This document shows positions 1-8,587 of a stretch of 64,000 nt of DNA, in pieces. The position numbers and the translations under genes were made by a program. This DNA comes from Azospirillum oryzae. Its GTDB lineage: Bacteria; Pseudomonadota; Alphaproteobacteria; Azospirillales; Azospirillaceae. The notes under the pieces were generated by a model. That model was not told the DNA's origin. It worked only from the letters and a program-made list of their open reading frames with translations, and did not search any database. Where the stretch lies: positions 222,770 to 286,769 of the forward strand of contig NZ_VTTM01000004.1 in NCBI RefSeq assembly GCF_008364795.1, in the 5' to 3' direction. Every line of letters starts with the position of its first letter. Within the stretch, counting starts at the first letter, position 1.

Positions 1-21
1 CGGAACGGGGATGGGTGAGGC

Positions 22-942
22 ATGCTGGATCTGAAATCGCTGGAGACCTTCATCTGGACGATGCGGCTGGGCGGCTTCCGTCGGGCGGCGGAGCGGCTGA
101 ACACCACCCAGCCCGCCGTCTCCGCGCGCATCGCCCAGCTTCAGGACGAGTTGGGCGTGCTGCTGTTCGAGCGTGTCGGCCGGCGGGTGGCGCCGACGCC
201 GCAGGCGATGGTCCTGCTGACCTATGCCGAGAAGATGATGGCGCTGCGGTCGGAGCTGCTGACCGCGGTGGCGGACCGCAGCGCCATCCGCGGCGTCATC
301 CGGCTTGGCGTGGCGGAAACGGTGGTCCACACCTGGCTCAGCCAGCTGATCGAGCGTCTGAACGCCCTCTACCCCGCCGTGTCTCTGGAAATCGAGGTGG
401 AAACCTCCCCCAGCCTGCGCGATGCGCTCGCCCGGCATGAATTGGACGTGGCGGTGATGCTGGCCTCTTACACCGACGTGCGGTTCAGGGCGATCCCGGT
501 CGGCAACTATCCGCTGGGCTGGGTGGCCAGTCCGGCGTTGGCGCTGCCGGCGGAGCCGGTGTCGCTGGCCGATCTGGCGGCTTGGCCGATCATCACCTTT
601 TCCCGCACCACCCAGCCCTATGGCGTGATCCGCGAGATGTTCTCGTCCGTCGGCCTGCCGGTGCGGATGTTCGGCAACAGTTCGCTCGCCAGCGTCGTCC
701 GGATGGCGGTGGACGCCGTCGGCGTCAGCGTGATCCCCACCGTCATCGTCCAGCGCGAATTGGCGGAGGGTCGGCTGCGGCTGATCCGGTCGCAGGCGGC
801 CCTGCCGGGCATGACCTTCTGTGCCGCCCATTCCGCCACGGCGGAGAACCATATGGCGTCGGTGGTCGCCGATCTGGCGGCCGAGGTGGCGGCGAATTAC
901 GAGGCGACGACCGGCAACGAGGCGCCCCAGGCCGCTGGGTGA
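22..942 (+). CDS. LysR-family transcriptional regulator
   Basis: A 306-residue LysR-type regulator of normal family length. An N-terminal winged helix-turn-helix (about residues 4-62, with the recognition-helix stretch FRRAAERLNTTQPAVSARI) is followed by a two-lobed effector-binding domain (about 90-295). The start is preceded by GGTGAGGC, a fair ribosome-binding site. It lies 171 bases upstream of a complete ABC importer in the same direction. That placement suggests it controls the importer and perhaps the 5-oxoproline genes beyond it, but this is inference. LysR genes more often diverge from their targets, so the true target could also lie upstream of the window. The effector is unknown. 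Confidence 0.93.
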   Translation: MLDLKSLETFIWTMRLGGFRRAAERLNTTQPAVSARIAQLQDELGVLLFERVGRRVAPTPQAMVLLTYAEKMMALRSELLTAVADRSAIRGVIRLGVAETVVHTWLSQLIERLNALYPAVSLEIEVETSPSLRDALARHELDVAVMLASYTDVRFRAIPVGNYPLGWVASPALALPAEPVSLADLAAWPIITFSRTTQPYGVIREMFSSVGLPVRMFGNSSLASVVRMAVDAVGVSVIPTVIVQRELAEGRLRLIRSQAALPGMTFCAAHSATAENHMASVVADLAAEVAANYEATTGNEAPQAAG

Positions 943-1113
943 CCCCGTGCGCATAGCCGAGCGATTGATCGTCACTGTTTATCAGTCCAGATCAAAACAT
1001 ACGATTGGACGGACCCAAGACTGTTCGTGTCATCATCCTGTCAGAGGCGCAATCGAACAGCCGCAAAGGCACGCGCCGCAAGCCACCAAGGCACTGAACA
1101 GAGGAGATTCACG
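943..1113 (+). promoter_or_regulatory. Probable promoter region of the ABC importer operon
   Basis: This 171-base gap is more A/T-rich than its surroundings around 960-1020. A weak sigma-70-like pair, TTGATC at 965-970 and CATACG at 988-993 (17-base spacer), can be drawn. A strong ribosome-binding site, GAGGAG at 1101-1106, fixes the start of the next gene at 1114. No clear LysR operator is seen. The promoter assignment is weak. Confidence 0.3.
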
Positions 1114-2454
1114 ATGCGGTTCGCGGCAGCGATCACCGAACCCACCCGCACGCCCACGGCCAACGCCCCCACCCGCCGGCAGACGATCAAGCGCATGCTT
1201 GCTGCGGCGGCCCTGCTGACCACAACCGCGCTGACCGGCATCGGCTTCGGTGCTTCTCCCGCCCATGCGGAGGACGAGATCCGCATCGGCGTGATCTATC
1301 CGCTGACCGGCGCCGCCGCCTCCACCGGTGTGGAACTGAAGGCCGCTGCCGAGCTGGCCGCCGCCATCGTCAACAAGGAAATCCCCGCCCCGCCGGGGCT
1401 GGTCGCCGGCATCGGCCTGCCGCATCTGAACGGCGCCAAGATCAAGCTGATCTTCGGCGACCATCAGGGCAACCCGCAGGTCGGCGCCACCGAGGCCGAA
1501 CGCCTCATCACCAGCGAAAAGGTCGTGGCGCTGACTGGCGCCTATTTCTCCAACGTCACCGCCACCGCCAGTCAGGTCGCCGAACGCTATGGCGTGCCCT
1601 TCCTGAACGGCGAATCCTCGTCGGCCTCGCTGACCCAGCGCAAGTTCAAATGGTTCTTCCGCACCACGCCGCATGACGACCTGTTCGTCGGCAACTTCTT
1701 CACCTTCCTCGGCGACATGGAGAAGAAGACCGGCGACAAGCTGCGCAGCGTCGCGCTGTTCAACGAGAACACGCTGTGGGGCAACGAGACGACCAAGCTG
1801 CAGGTGAAGCTGGCCGAGGAGCAGAAGTTCACCATCGCCGAGAAGATCCTCTATCCGGCGAAGACGACGCAGATGACGTCGGAGGTCCAGCGGATCAAGG
1901 CCGCCGCCCCGGCGGTCATCATGCAGTCCAGCTATCTCGGCGACGCCATCCTGTCGATGAAGACCTACAAGGAGCTGGGCTTCTCGCCGAAGATGCTGCT
2001 GGCCAACGACGCCGGCTTCAACGACAGCGAGTTCCTGAAGACCATGGGCAAGGATGGCGAGTTCGTCATCAGCCGCGAGGTCTGGGCGCTCGATCAGGCA
2101 GAGCGCAACCCGCTGATCAAACAGGTCAACGACCTGATGCACCAGCGGACCGGCGTGAACTTCAACGGCAACTCCGCCCGCGCCTTCACCGGCATCGCCG
2201 TGCTGGCCGACGCGCTGGACCGCGCCGGCTCCACCAAGCCCGACGCGATCCGCGAAGCGCTTCAGAAGACCGACATCCCGGCCAGCGGCCTGATCATGCC
2301 GTGGAAGGGCGTCAAGTTCGACGCCAACGGCCAGAACGAGCTGGGCCAGGGCATCATCGTCCAGGTGCAGGGCGGCCAGTATGTGACGGTGTGGCCGTTC
2401 GACGTGGCGACCAAGCCGGTCGTCTACCCGATGCCGGCCTGGGACGGCCGCTGA
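1114..2454 (+). CDS. ABC transporter periplasmic substrate-binding protein (LivK type)
   Basis: A 446-residue periplasmic binding protein of the branched-chain amino acid/amide type (Peripla_BP_6). The mature part opens with EIRIGVIYPLTGAAASTG, the usual first strand and ligand loop of this family. The signal region carries TRRQTIK (residues 20-26) before a hydrophobic stretch, and AHA at 50-52 is a likely cleavage site. The twin arginine could mean Tat export, but a Sec start further in is also possible. The ATG at 1114 follows GAGGAG with good spacing. The four transporter genes downstream complete the importer. The ligand cannot be read from sequence; the neighbouring pyroglutamate genes suggest pyroglutamate, glutamate or a related compound. 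Confidence 0.92.
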   Translation: MRFAAAITEPTRTPTANAPTRRQTIKRMLAAAALLTTTALTGIGFGASPAHAEDEIRIGVIYPLTGAAASTGVELKAAAELAAAIVNKEIPAPPGLVAGIGLPHLNGAKIKLIFGDHQGNPQVGATEAERLITSEKVVALTGAYFSNVTATASQVAERYGVPFLNGESSSASLTQRKFKWFFRTTPHDDLFVGNFFTFLGDMEKKTGDKLRSVALFNENTLWGNETTKLQVKLAEEQKFTIAEKILYPAKTTQMTSEVQRIKAAAPAVIMQSSYLGDAILSMKTYKELGFSPKMLLANDAGFNDSEFLKTMGKDGEFVISREVWALDQAERNPLIKQVNDLMHQRTGVNFNGNSARAFTGIAVLADALDRAGSTKPDAIREALQKTDIPASGLIMPWKGVKFDANGQNELGQGIIVQVQGGQYVTVWPFDVATKPVVYPMPAWDGR

Positions 2455-2543
2455 GGCGGCACTTTTTCGTTGGAGCGATGGCGGGGGATATCCTGCCCGT
2501 CATCGCTCCTCCGGCCCACCCTGACCGCAAAAGGGGCGCGGCA

Positions 2544-3410
2544 ATGACCGCAGACATTTTCATCCAAGTGCTCGTGTCGGGCCTGCTGATCGGGCTGATC
2601 TATGCCCTGGTTGCGGTGGGCCTGACGCTTATCTTCGGCGTGATGGACATCGTCAATTTCGCCCATGGCGAATTCCTGATGCTCGGCATGTATGCCAGTT
2701 TCTGGGCCTTCGCCCTCTTCGCCATCGACCCCATCGTGGCGCTTCCCCTGACCGCGCTGCTGCTGTTCGCGGTCGGCGTCATCGTCTACCAGACGGTGAT
2801 CCGCCGCATCCTGAAGGCGCCGATGCTGTCGCAGATCTTCGCGACCTTCGGCCTGATGATCCTGCTGCGCGGTCTGGCGCAATTCTTCTGGAAGCCGGAC
2901 CACCGGCTGATCCCGCACAGCCTGGTCAGCGGCAACATCGCGCTCGGCCCCGTGCAGTTCGGCCTGCCGCAGTTCGTCGCCGCCCTGGGTGCGGTCGGCG
3001 TCACCGGCGCCCTGTGGATGTTCCTGCACCGCACCCGCCTCGGCACCGCGCTGGAGGCGACCGCCATCGACCGTGAGGCGGCCACCCTGATGGGCATCGA
3101 CGGGCAGAAGATGTTCGCCCTTGCCTGGGGCATCGGCGCCGCCTGTGCCGGTCTGGCCGGCGGGCTGATCGCCACCTTCTTCCCGATCTTCCCGGAGGTG
3201 GGGTCGAACTTCATCCTGATCGCCTTCGTGGTGGTCGTGCTGGGCGGCTTCGGCAGCGTCACCGGCGCCTTCCTGGCCGGCATCATCGTCGGACTGATCG
3301 AGGTGCTGGGCGGCTTCCTGATCGGCCCGGAATACAAGACCGCCATCGTGCTGTCGCTGCTGCTGGTCGTGCTGTTGGTGCGTCCGCGCGGCCTGCTGGG
3401 GAAAGCCTGA
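2544..3410 (+). CDS. ABC transporter permease, LivH type
   Basis: A 288-residue inner-membrane permease of the branched-chain amino acid family with about eight hydrophobic segments. It contains the typical N-terminal block GLLIGLIYALVAVGLTLIFG followed by MDIVNFAHGEFLMLGMY. The ATG at 2544 follows AAAGGGGCG; the frame is open further upstream, but that extension overlaps the binding-protein gene and is not coding. Its stop overlaps the start of the second permease (TGATG), which indicates translational coupling. With the following permease it forms the membrane channel of the importer. Confidence 0.93.
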   Translation: MTADIFIQVLVSGLLIGLIYALVAVGLTLIFGVMDIVNFAHGEFLMLGMYASFWAFALFAIDPIVALPLTALLLFAVGVIVYQTVIRRILKAPMLSQIFATFGLMILLRGLAQFFWKPDHRLIPHSLVSGNIALGPVQFGLPQFVAALGAVGVTGALWMFLHRTRLGTALEATAIDREAATLMGIDGQKMFALAWGIGAACAGLAGGLIATFFPIFPEVGSNFILIAFVVVVLGGFGSVTGAFLAGIIVGLIEVLGGFLIGPEYKTAIVLSLLLVVLLVRPRGLLGKA

Positions 3411-4444
3411 TGACGACCGGAACCACTCTTTCACGCAAGGCGCCCATCTCGCGCAAAGCAATGGGCACCGGCGCCCTGCTGGCCCTCGCCGCCGTCCTGC
3501 CGCTGGCGATCACCGAGCCGTCGCAGCAGAACTTCCTGATCCTGATCCTGATGGGCGCCCAGATGGGCGTCGCCTGGAACATTGTCGGCGGCTATGCCGG
3601 ACAGGTCTCGCTGGGCCACGCGGTGTTCTACGGCATCGGCGCCTACACCTCCACCATGCTGCTGACGACACTGGGGCTGACGCCCTGGATCGGCGCCCTG
3701 GCCGGCGGACTGCTGGCCGCGCTTTTCGCGCTCGCCATGGGCTGGCCCTGCTTCCGGCTGAAGGGGCATTATTTCGCCATGGCGACCATCGCGGTGGCGG
3801 AGATCATGCAGATCCTGGTCACCAACAGCGACTTCCTGGAGGGCGCCGTCGGCCTCTACCTGCCGATGGACCGCGGCGGCTGGGGCTGGCTGATCTTCCT
3901 GTCCAAGCTGCCCTACTACTACATCATCCTCGGCCTGTTGGTGCTGACGGTGCTGGTGTCCTGGGCGATCGAGCGCAGCCACATCGGCTATTATTTCCGA
4001 GCCATCAAGGACGAGCCGGAGGCGGCCCGCGCGCTGGGCGTCAGCCTGACCCGCTACAAGCTGATCGCCCTGTCGGTGTCGGCGTTCCTGACCGCGATGG
4101 GCGGTAGCTTCTACGCCCAGAAGGAGATGTTCATCGATCCGGGCTCCGTCTTCGCCGGCACCATCTCCATCAAGATCGCATTGATCGCCATCCTGGGCGG
4201 GGTGGGCCGGCTGACCGGCCCGGTGCTGGGCGCCGTCATCCTCATCACCATCGAAGAATACAGCCGCACCCTGTTCGGCAGCACCGGATCCGGCACCGAC
4301 ATGATCATCTACGCCGCCATGATCATCCTGGTCGCCGTGTTCAGCCCGTCCGGCGTGCTGGGCCTGCTGGGGGACCTGCGGCGCCACTTGCCGGGCGCCA
4401 AGCCCGCTGCGGTGAAGACCGAGAAGATGGAGGTCCGCCCATGA
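3410..4444 (+). CDS. ABC transporter permease, LivM type
   Basis: A 344-residue second permease of the importer. It shows the LivM hallmark WNIVGGYAGQVSLGHAVFYG near residue 45, the central block SHIGYYFRAIKDEPEAARAL, and about nine membrane segments. It overlaps livH by one base at its start and livG by four bases (ATGA) at its end, so the set is a tightly coupled operon. The C-terminal 25 residues are hydrophilic and probably cytoplasmic. Confidence 0.93.
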   Translation: MTTGTTLSRKAPISRKAMGTGALLALAAVLPLAITEPSQQNFLILILMGAQMGVAWNIVGGYAGQVSLGHAVFYGIGAYTSTMLLTTLGLTPWIGALAGGLLAALFALAMGWPCFRLKGHYFAMATIAVAEIMQILVTNSDFLEGAVGLYLPMDRGGWGWLIFLSKLPYYYIILGLLVLTVLVSWAIERSHIGYYFRAIKDEPEAARALGVSLTRYKLIALSVSAFLTAMGGSFYAQKEMFIDPGSVFAGTISIKIALIAILGGVGRLTGPVLGAVILITIEEYSRTLFGSTGSGTDMIIYAAMIILVAVFSPSGVLGLLGDLRRHLPGAKPAAVKTEKMEVRP

Positions 4445-5160
4445 ACACCGCTCCCCTGCTTGCCGTGGACGGCTTGGGCAAGGCCTTCGACGGACTGGTT
4501 GCCAACCGCGACATCAGCTTTGTCATCCATCATGGCGAGATCGTCGGGCTGATCGGCCCGAACGGTGCCGGCAAGACCACGCTGTTCAACTGCCTCGCCG
4601 GCTTCCACACCCCCACCACCGGCCGCATCGCCTTCGAAGGGCGCGATGTCACCGGATCGACGCCGGAGGCCGCGGCGGCGCTCGGCATCGCCCGCACCTT
4701 CCAGATCGTCCGCGTCTTCCAGTCGATGACGGCGCTGGAGAATGTCATGGTCGGCGCCATGCTGCGCAACAAGCGGGTCGCCGAGGCGCGTGACCGGGCG
4801 GAGGAGGAACTGGCCTTCGTCGGCCTGTCGCACCGGGCCGACACCCCGGCGTCCGACCTGACGGTGTCCGAACAGAAGCGGCTGGAGGTCGCCCGCGCGC
4901 TCGCCACCGAACCGAAGCTGATCCTGCTGGACGAGGTGATGGCCGGCCTGAACCCGACCGAGGTGCGCGAGGCTTCTGCCCTGGTCCACCGCATCCACCA
5001 GCGCGGCATCGCCAGCATCATCGTCGAACATGTGATGGAGGGCATCATGCCCATCGCCCACCGGATGCTTGTGCTGGATTATGGTGCCAAGATCGCCGAC
5101 GGCACCCCGGCCGAGATCGCCGAGAACCCGGCGGTGATCGCCGCCTATCTGGGGGAGTGA
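4441..5160 (+). CDS. ABC transporter ATP-binding protein, LivG type
   Basis: A 239-residue ATPase. Walker A is GPNGAGKTT (residues 39-47), and Walker B with its following segment is [13 protein letters not shown]. The signature region reads [15 protein letters not shown], so the canonical LSGGQ is replaced. Departures at this motif are common in LivG-like subunits, where LSYGQ and similar variants occur, so it is probably functional. It pairs with the LivF-type ATPase that starts four bases after its stop, giving the usual asymmetric pair. Confidence 0.93.
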   Translation: MNTAPLLAVDGLGKAFDGLVANRDISFVIHHGEIVGLIGPNGAGKTTLFNCLAGFHTPTTGRIAFEGRDVTGSTPEAAAALGIARTFQIVRVFQSMTALENVMVGAMLRNKRVAEARDRAEEELAFVGLSHRADTPASDLTVSEQKRLEVARALATEPKLILLDEVMAGLNPTEVREASALVHRIHQRGIASIIVEHVMEGIMPIAHRMLVLDYGAKIADGTPAEIAENPAVIAAYLGE

Positions 5161-5164
5161 GACG

Positions 5165-5932
5165 ATGCTCCAACCGACGCTGTCCGAACCCGTCCGCCCG
5201 GTGGCCGTCGCGCCGCAGGGCGAGGCGATGCTGCAGGTCCGCAACATCCAGTCCAGCTACCGCCGGGTTCCGGCCATCCGCGACGTCAGCCTGACCCTGA
5301 ACCGGGGCGAGATCGTCGCGCTGGTCGGCGGCAACGGCAACGGCAAGTCCACCACGCTGCGCGCCGTCGCCGGGCTGAACGCGCTGGATGGCGGGTCGGT
5401 CCTGCTGAAGGGCCAGGACATCTCATCCGTGTCGGCCCACGAGCGGGTGAAACGTGGGCTGGTCCTGGTGCCGGAAGGCCGCCGGCTGTTCCCCCGCCTG
5501 ACGGTGGAACAGAACCTGATGCTGGGCGGCTTCACCACCAGCGATGCGGCCAAGCGCGAGGAAACGCTCCAATTCGCCTACGACACCTTCACCGTGCTGG
5601 GCGAGCGGCGCAAGCAGCAGGCCGGCACCCTGTCAGGCGGTGAACAGCAGATGCTGGCGATGTGTCGCGGCCTGATGAGCCAGCCCGACCTGCTGATGCT
5701 GGACGAGCCGTCCTGGGGCGTCGCGCCCAAGCTGGTTACCCGCATCTTCGAGACCATCCAGTTGATCCGCCGGCGCGGCATCACCGTGCTGCTGGTCGAA
5801 CAGAACGTCCACCGCGCGCTGGAGATCGCCGACCGCGGCTACGTCATCCAGACCGGCCGCGTCGTGATGGAAGGCAGCGGCCAGGACCTGCTGGGCAATG
5901 ACGAGGTGCGGCAGGCGTATCTGGGCATGTGA
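5165..5932 (+). CDS. ABC transporter ATP-binding protein, LivF type
   Basis: A 255-residue ATPase and the last gene of the importer. Walker A is GGNGNGKST. The signature is a canonical LSGGEQQM, followed by [13 protein letters not shown], where most LivF proteins have DEPSLGLAP. An N-terminal extension of about 20 residues precedes the first strand [17 protein letters not shown]; an alternative ATG at 5228 begins exactly there. The gene is followed by a palindromic repeat and then the DUF1445 gene in the same orientation. Confidence 0.92.
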   Translation: MLQPTLSEPVRPVAVAPQGEAMLQVRNIQSSYRRVPAIRDVSLTLNRGEIVALVGGNGNGKSTTLRAVAGLNALDGGSVLLKGQDISSVSAHERVKRGLVLVPEGRRLFPRLTVEQNLMLGGFTTSDAAKREETLQFAYDTFTVLGERRKQQAGTLSGGEQQMLAMCRGLMSQPDLLMLDEPSWGVAPKLVTRIFETIQLIRRRGITVLLVEQNVHRALEIADRGYVIQTGRVVMEGSGQDLLGNDEVRQAYLGM

Positions 5933-5949
5933 GGGAAGTCGGCTTCGAT

Positions 5950-6054
5950 TGCCCCCTCCCCAACCCTCCCCCGCTTCGCGGGAGAGGGTGCCTTCTGCGA
6001 AGCGGCGACGGTCCCCTCCACCGCCAAAGGCGGGGGAGGGTCAGGGAGGGGGCA
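5950..6054. repeat. Palindromic intergenic repeat, copy 1
   Basis: A long imperfect inverted repeat lies between the importer and the DUF1445 gene. The left arm at 5950-5974 (starting TGCCCCCTCCCCAACC) pairs with the right arm at 6030-6054 with about two mismatches over 25 bases. A loop of about 55 bases between them contains a second, smaller GGGAGAGGG-type arm. A shorter-looped relative lies at 12046-12096, so this is a dispersed REP/MITE-like element rather than a simple terminator. It could form a strong RNA hairpin that separates the two gene groups. Confidence 0.75.
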
Positions 6055-6114
6055 TCGCACTTTTCCCCACCTGCACAATTCCAAACACAAACACCAACCC
6101 CCCGGACCATCCCC

Positions 6115-6903
6115 ATGACCACACCCTTCCTCTCCGCCGCCGCCGAACGCCTGCGCATCCGCAGCGGCGCCGTCAGCGGCCAGACCGCCGGCCTCGCCCC
6201 CGGCCATGTCCAGGCCAACCTCGCCATCCTGCCGGCGGATTGGGCCGGCGACTTCCTGCGCTTCTGCCAGGCGAACCCGCGGCCCTGCCCGCTGCTGGCG
6301 GTGTCGGAGGCCGGCGACCCGCGCCTGCCGACGCTGGGCCACGACATCGACATCCGCACCGACGTGCCGCGCTACCGCGTTTATCGCGACGGGGTGCTGG
6401 CAGACGGGCCGACCGACATCACCGATCTGTGGCAGGATGATTTCGTCGCCTTCCTGATCGGCTGCTCCTTCTCCTTCGAGGAGGCGCTGTTGGCCGATGG
6501 GCTGCCGGTGCGCCACATCGCGATGAACCGCAATGTGCCGATGTACGAGACCAACATCGCCTGCACCCCCGCCGGCCGCTTTCGCGGCAACATGGTGGTG
6601 TCGATGCGGCCGATGGTGCCGAAGGACGCCATCCGCGCCATCCAGATCACCTCGCGCTTCCCGTCGGTGCATGGCGCGCCTGTGCATTTCGGCGACCCGG
6701 CGGCCATCGGCATCCGCGACATCGCCGATCCCGAACATGGCGAGGCGGTTCCCATCGAACCCGGCGAAGTGCCGGTCTTCTGGGCCTGCGGGGTGACGCC
6801 ACAGGTCGCGATCCGCAACGCCCGTCCGCCGATCGCCATCACCCACAGCCCCGGCGCCATGCTGATCACCGACCTGCTGAACACCCACCTGTCGGTGCTC
6901 TGA
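6115..6903 (+). CDS. DUF1445 / UPF0317 family protein (YcsI-like), putative hydro-lyase
   Basis: A 262-residue cytoplasmic protein of the DUF1445 family. Recognisable blocks are [26 protein letters not shown], the segment [17 protein letters not shown], and [13 protein letters not shown] near the C-terminus. In Bacillus subtilis the relative YcsI is encoded with YcsF (PxpA), KipI (PxpB) and KipA (PxpC), the same partners found here. The mammalian D-glutamate cyclase DGLUCY carries a related domain. The likely role is therefore in pyroglutamate or D-glutamate metabolism. The exact reaction is not established, and the name hydro-lyase is a database tradition. The ATG at 6115 was chosen because homology begins there; the open frame upstream runs through the repeat. 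Confidence 0.85.
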   Translation: MTTPFLSAAAERLRIRSGAVSGQTAGLAPGHVQANLAILPADWAGDFLRFCQANPRPCPLLAVSEAGDPRLPTLGHDIDIRTDVPRYRVYRDGVLADGPTDITDLWQDDFVAFLIGCSFSFEEALLADGLPVRHIAMNRNVPMYETNIACTPAGRFRGNMVVSMRPMVPKDAIRAIQITSRFPSVHGAPVHFGDPAAIGIRDIADPEHGEAVPIEPGEVPVFWACGVTPQVAIRNARPPIAITHSPGAMLITDLLNTHLSVL

Positions 6904-6994
6904 CCGCGCCTTCTCCCTCTCCGTTCCAAATCCCAGCAACACCGGCCGCCGCGCGGGCAAACCGCCTCGCGCGGCAACAGTGGAGGCTTGCCCG

Positions 6995-7762
6995 ATGCCG
7001 CGTCCGTTCTCCTCCCGCCTGCTGCCCTCGTCCATTCTTGCGGCCAGCCTACTGGCCGTCGCTGGGCCGGCCTCGGCCGACCAGTTGCGCATGGTGGCGC
7101 TCAGCTTTCCGCCGCTGATCTATGACGACGGCGGCAAGCCGGCCGGCATCGCCTATGACATCGTGACGGAGGCGATGAAGGCCGCCGGTCACAGCGTGAC
7201 GGTGGAGATCATGCCGTGGGCGCGGGCTCTGGACACCGTACGCGAGGGCGGGGCGGACGCCATCTTCACCGCCTACAAGACGCCGGAGCGCGAGCAATTC
7301 CTGAACTACTCCACCCAGGTGCTGGTGCCGCAGGTGGTGTCGCTGTTCGTGGCGAAGGACAGCCCGGTCAGCTTCGACGGCGACCTGTCCAAGCTGGCCG
7401 ACCGCAAGTTCGGCGTGGTCAACCAGATCAGCTACGGCTCCATCGTCGACGATGCGATCAAGACCGGCGTGCTGCCGGCGGTGGAGAAGTCGAACGACAG
7501 CGACAGCAACGTGAAGAAGCTGGTCTCTGGCCGCTTCGACGTGATGCCCAGCAACCGCTATGTCGCGCAGTATTTCCTGAAGCAGGCGGGCGCCCTGGAC
7601 AAGGTCAAGGAACTGACCCCGGCGGTGCAGGACATTCCCAGCTACATCGCCTTCACCAAGGCGCGCGACACCACGACGCTGCGCGACGAGTTCGACAAGG
7701 GAGTCGCGGCGATGAAGGCCAGCGGCGCCTATCAGCAGATCCTGGACAAGTACGCCCGCTGA
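6995..7762 (+). CDS. Periplasmic amino-acid-type substrate-binding protein (SBP family 3), orphan
   Basis: A 255-residue exported binding protein of the family-3 solute-binding type. The signal peptide ends in ASA (residues 26-28) before DQLRMVALSFPPL. The family segment GIAYDIVTEAMKAAG and the SBP-like MPWARAL...ADAIF spacing are visible. A TGGAGG ribosome-binding site lies eight bases before the ATG; a GTG at 6980 is less likely. No family-3 permease or ATPase gene lies beside it, unlike normal amino-acid importers. It may serve the LivHMGF importer less directly, a transporter elsewhere, or the chemoreceptor encoded three genes downstream. Confidence 0.88.
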   Translation: MPRPFSSRLLPSSILAASLLAVAGPASADQLRMVALSFPPLIYDDGGKPAGIAYDIVTEAMKAAGHSVTVEIMPWARALDTVREGGADAIFTAYKTPEREQFLNYSTQVLVPQVVSLFVAKDSPVSFDGDLSKLADRKFGVVNQISYGSIVDDAIKTGVLPAVEKSNDSDSNVKKLVSGRFDVMPSNRYVAQYFLKQAGALDKVKELTPAVQDIPSYIAFTKARDTTTLRDEFDKGVAAMKASGAYQQILDKYAR

Positions 7763-7819
7763 CAAATGCCCGCCGAGCGGCGGGCGCCTTCCCCTTCGAC
7801 CAGATTTCGAGAAGCCGCC

Positions 7820-8587
7820 ATGAGCGTGACCACTTCGTTCCCGGCGCCCGTGCTGCGGCCGGCCGGGGACAGCGCCCTGATCGTCGAGTTGGGCGACGGC
7901 ATCGCCCAGGACCTGAACGCCGCCGTCCACCGGTTGGACCGCCGCATCGCCGACGCCGCCCTTCCCGGCATCGTGGAGACGGTGCCGACATACCGCTCGA
8001 TCCTCGTGCAGTTCGACCCGGCGGTGACGGCGGCGGAGCCGCTGGGGCAAGCGCTGCTGGGCCTCGCGGCGGAGCTGACCCAGACGGCGGCGGAACCGCA
8101 ACTGCGCTGGATCGTGCCGGTCTGCTTCGGCGGCGCCCACGGCGAGGATCTGGACGATGTGGCTCGCCGGTCTGGCCTGAGTGCGGAGGAGGTGGTGCGG
8201 CTGCACTGTACCGCCGACTACCGCGTCTACATGCTGGGCTTCTCCCCCGGCTTCGCCTATCTCGGCGGGCTGCCGGAGGTGCTGCACCAGCCCCGGCGCG
8301 AGAACCCGCGCATGGTCACCCCGGCGGGCAGCGTCATGCAGGGCGGGGCGCAGGCGGCGATTTCCCCCATCGCCATGCCCAGCGGCTGGCACCTGCTGGG
8401 CCGCACCCCGGCGCGGACCTTCGATCTTAAAAGGGAGCCTCCCTTCCTGCTGGCGCCGGGCGACCGCATCCGCTTCACCGCCATCAGCGCCGCCGAGTTC
8501 GATCGGCTGGAGGGCCTCAGCGGCTATCTTCCCGACTGCGAAACGGTGACCGCACCCGCCGCCCTGCTGCAGGGAGCCGCCGCATGA
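7820..8587 (+). CDS. pxpB: 5-oxoprolinase subunit B
   Basis: A 255-residue protein of the KipI/PxpB family (CT_C_D domain). Family blocks visible are the N-terminal AGDSALIVELGDGI, the conserved YRVYMLGFSPGFAYLGGLP and TPAGSVMQGGAQAAI, and a GWHLLGRTP block. With PxpC and PxpA it forms the ATP-dependent enzyme that opens 5-oxoproline (pyroglutamate) to glutamate. It overlaps pxpC by four bases (ATGA). The ATG at 7820 is used because family similarity begins within a few residues; the frame is open 54 bases further upstream. Confidence 0.93.
   Translation: MSVTTSFPAPVLRPAGDSALIVELGDGIAQDLNAAVHRLDRRIADAALPGIVETVPTYRSILVQFDPAVTAAEPLGQALLGLAAELTQTAAEPQLRWIVPVCFGGAHGEDLDDVARRSGLSAEEVVRLHCTADYRVYMLGFSPGFAYLGGLPEVLHQPRRENPRMVTPAGSVMQGGAQAAISPIAMPSGWHLLGRTPARTFDLKREPPFLLAPGDRIRFTAISAAEFDRLEGLSGYLPDCETVTAPAALLQGAAA

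Noticed and set aside
4861..4910. Altered ABC signature (LTVSEQ) in the LivG-type ATPase as a sign of inactivation
   Set aside because: LivG-type subunits commonly depart from LSGGQ, and Walker A, Walker B and gene coupling are intact.
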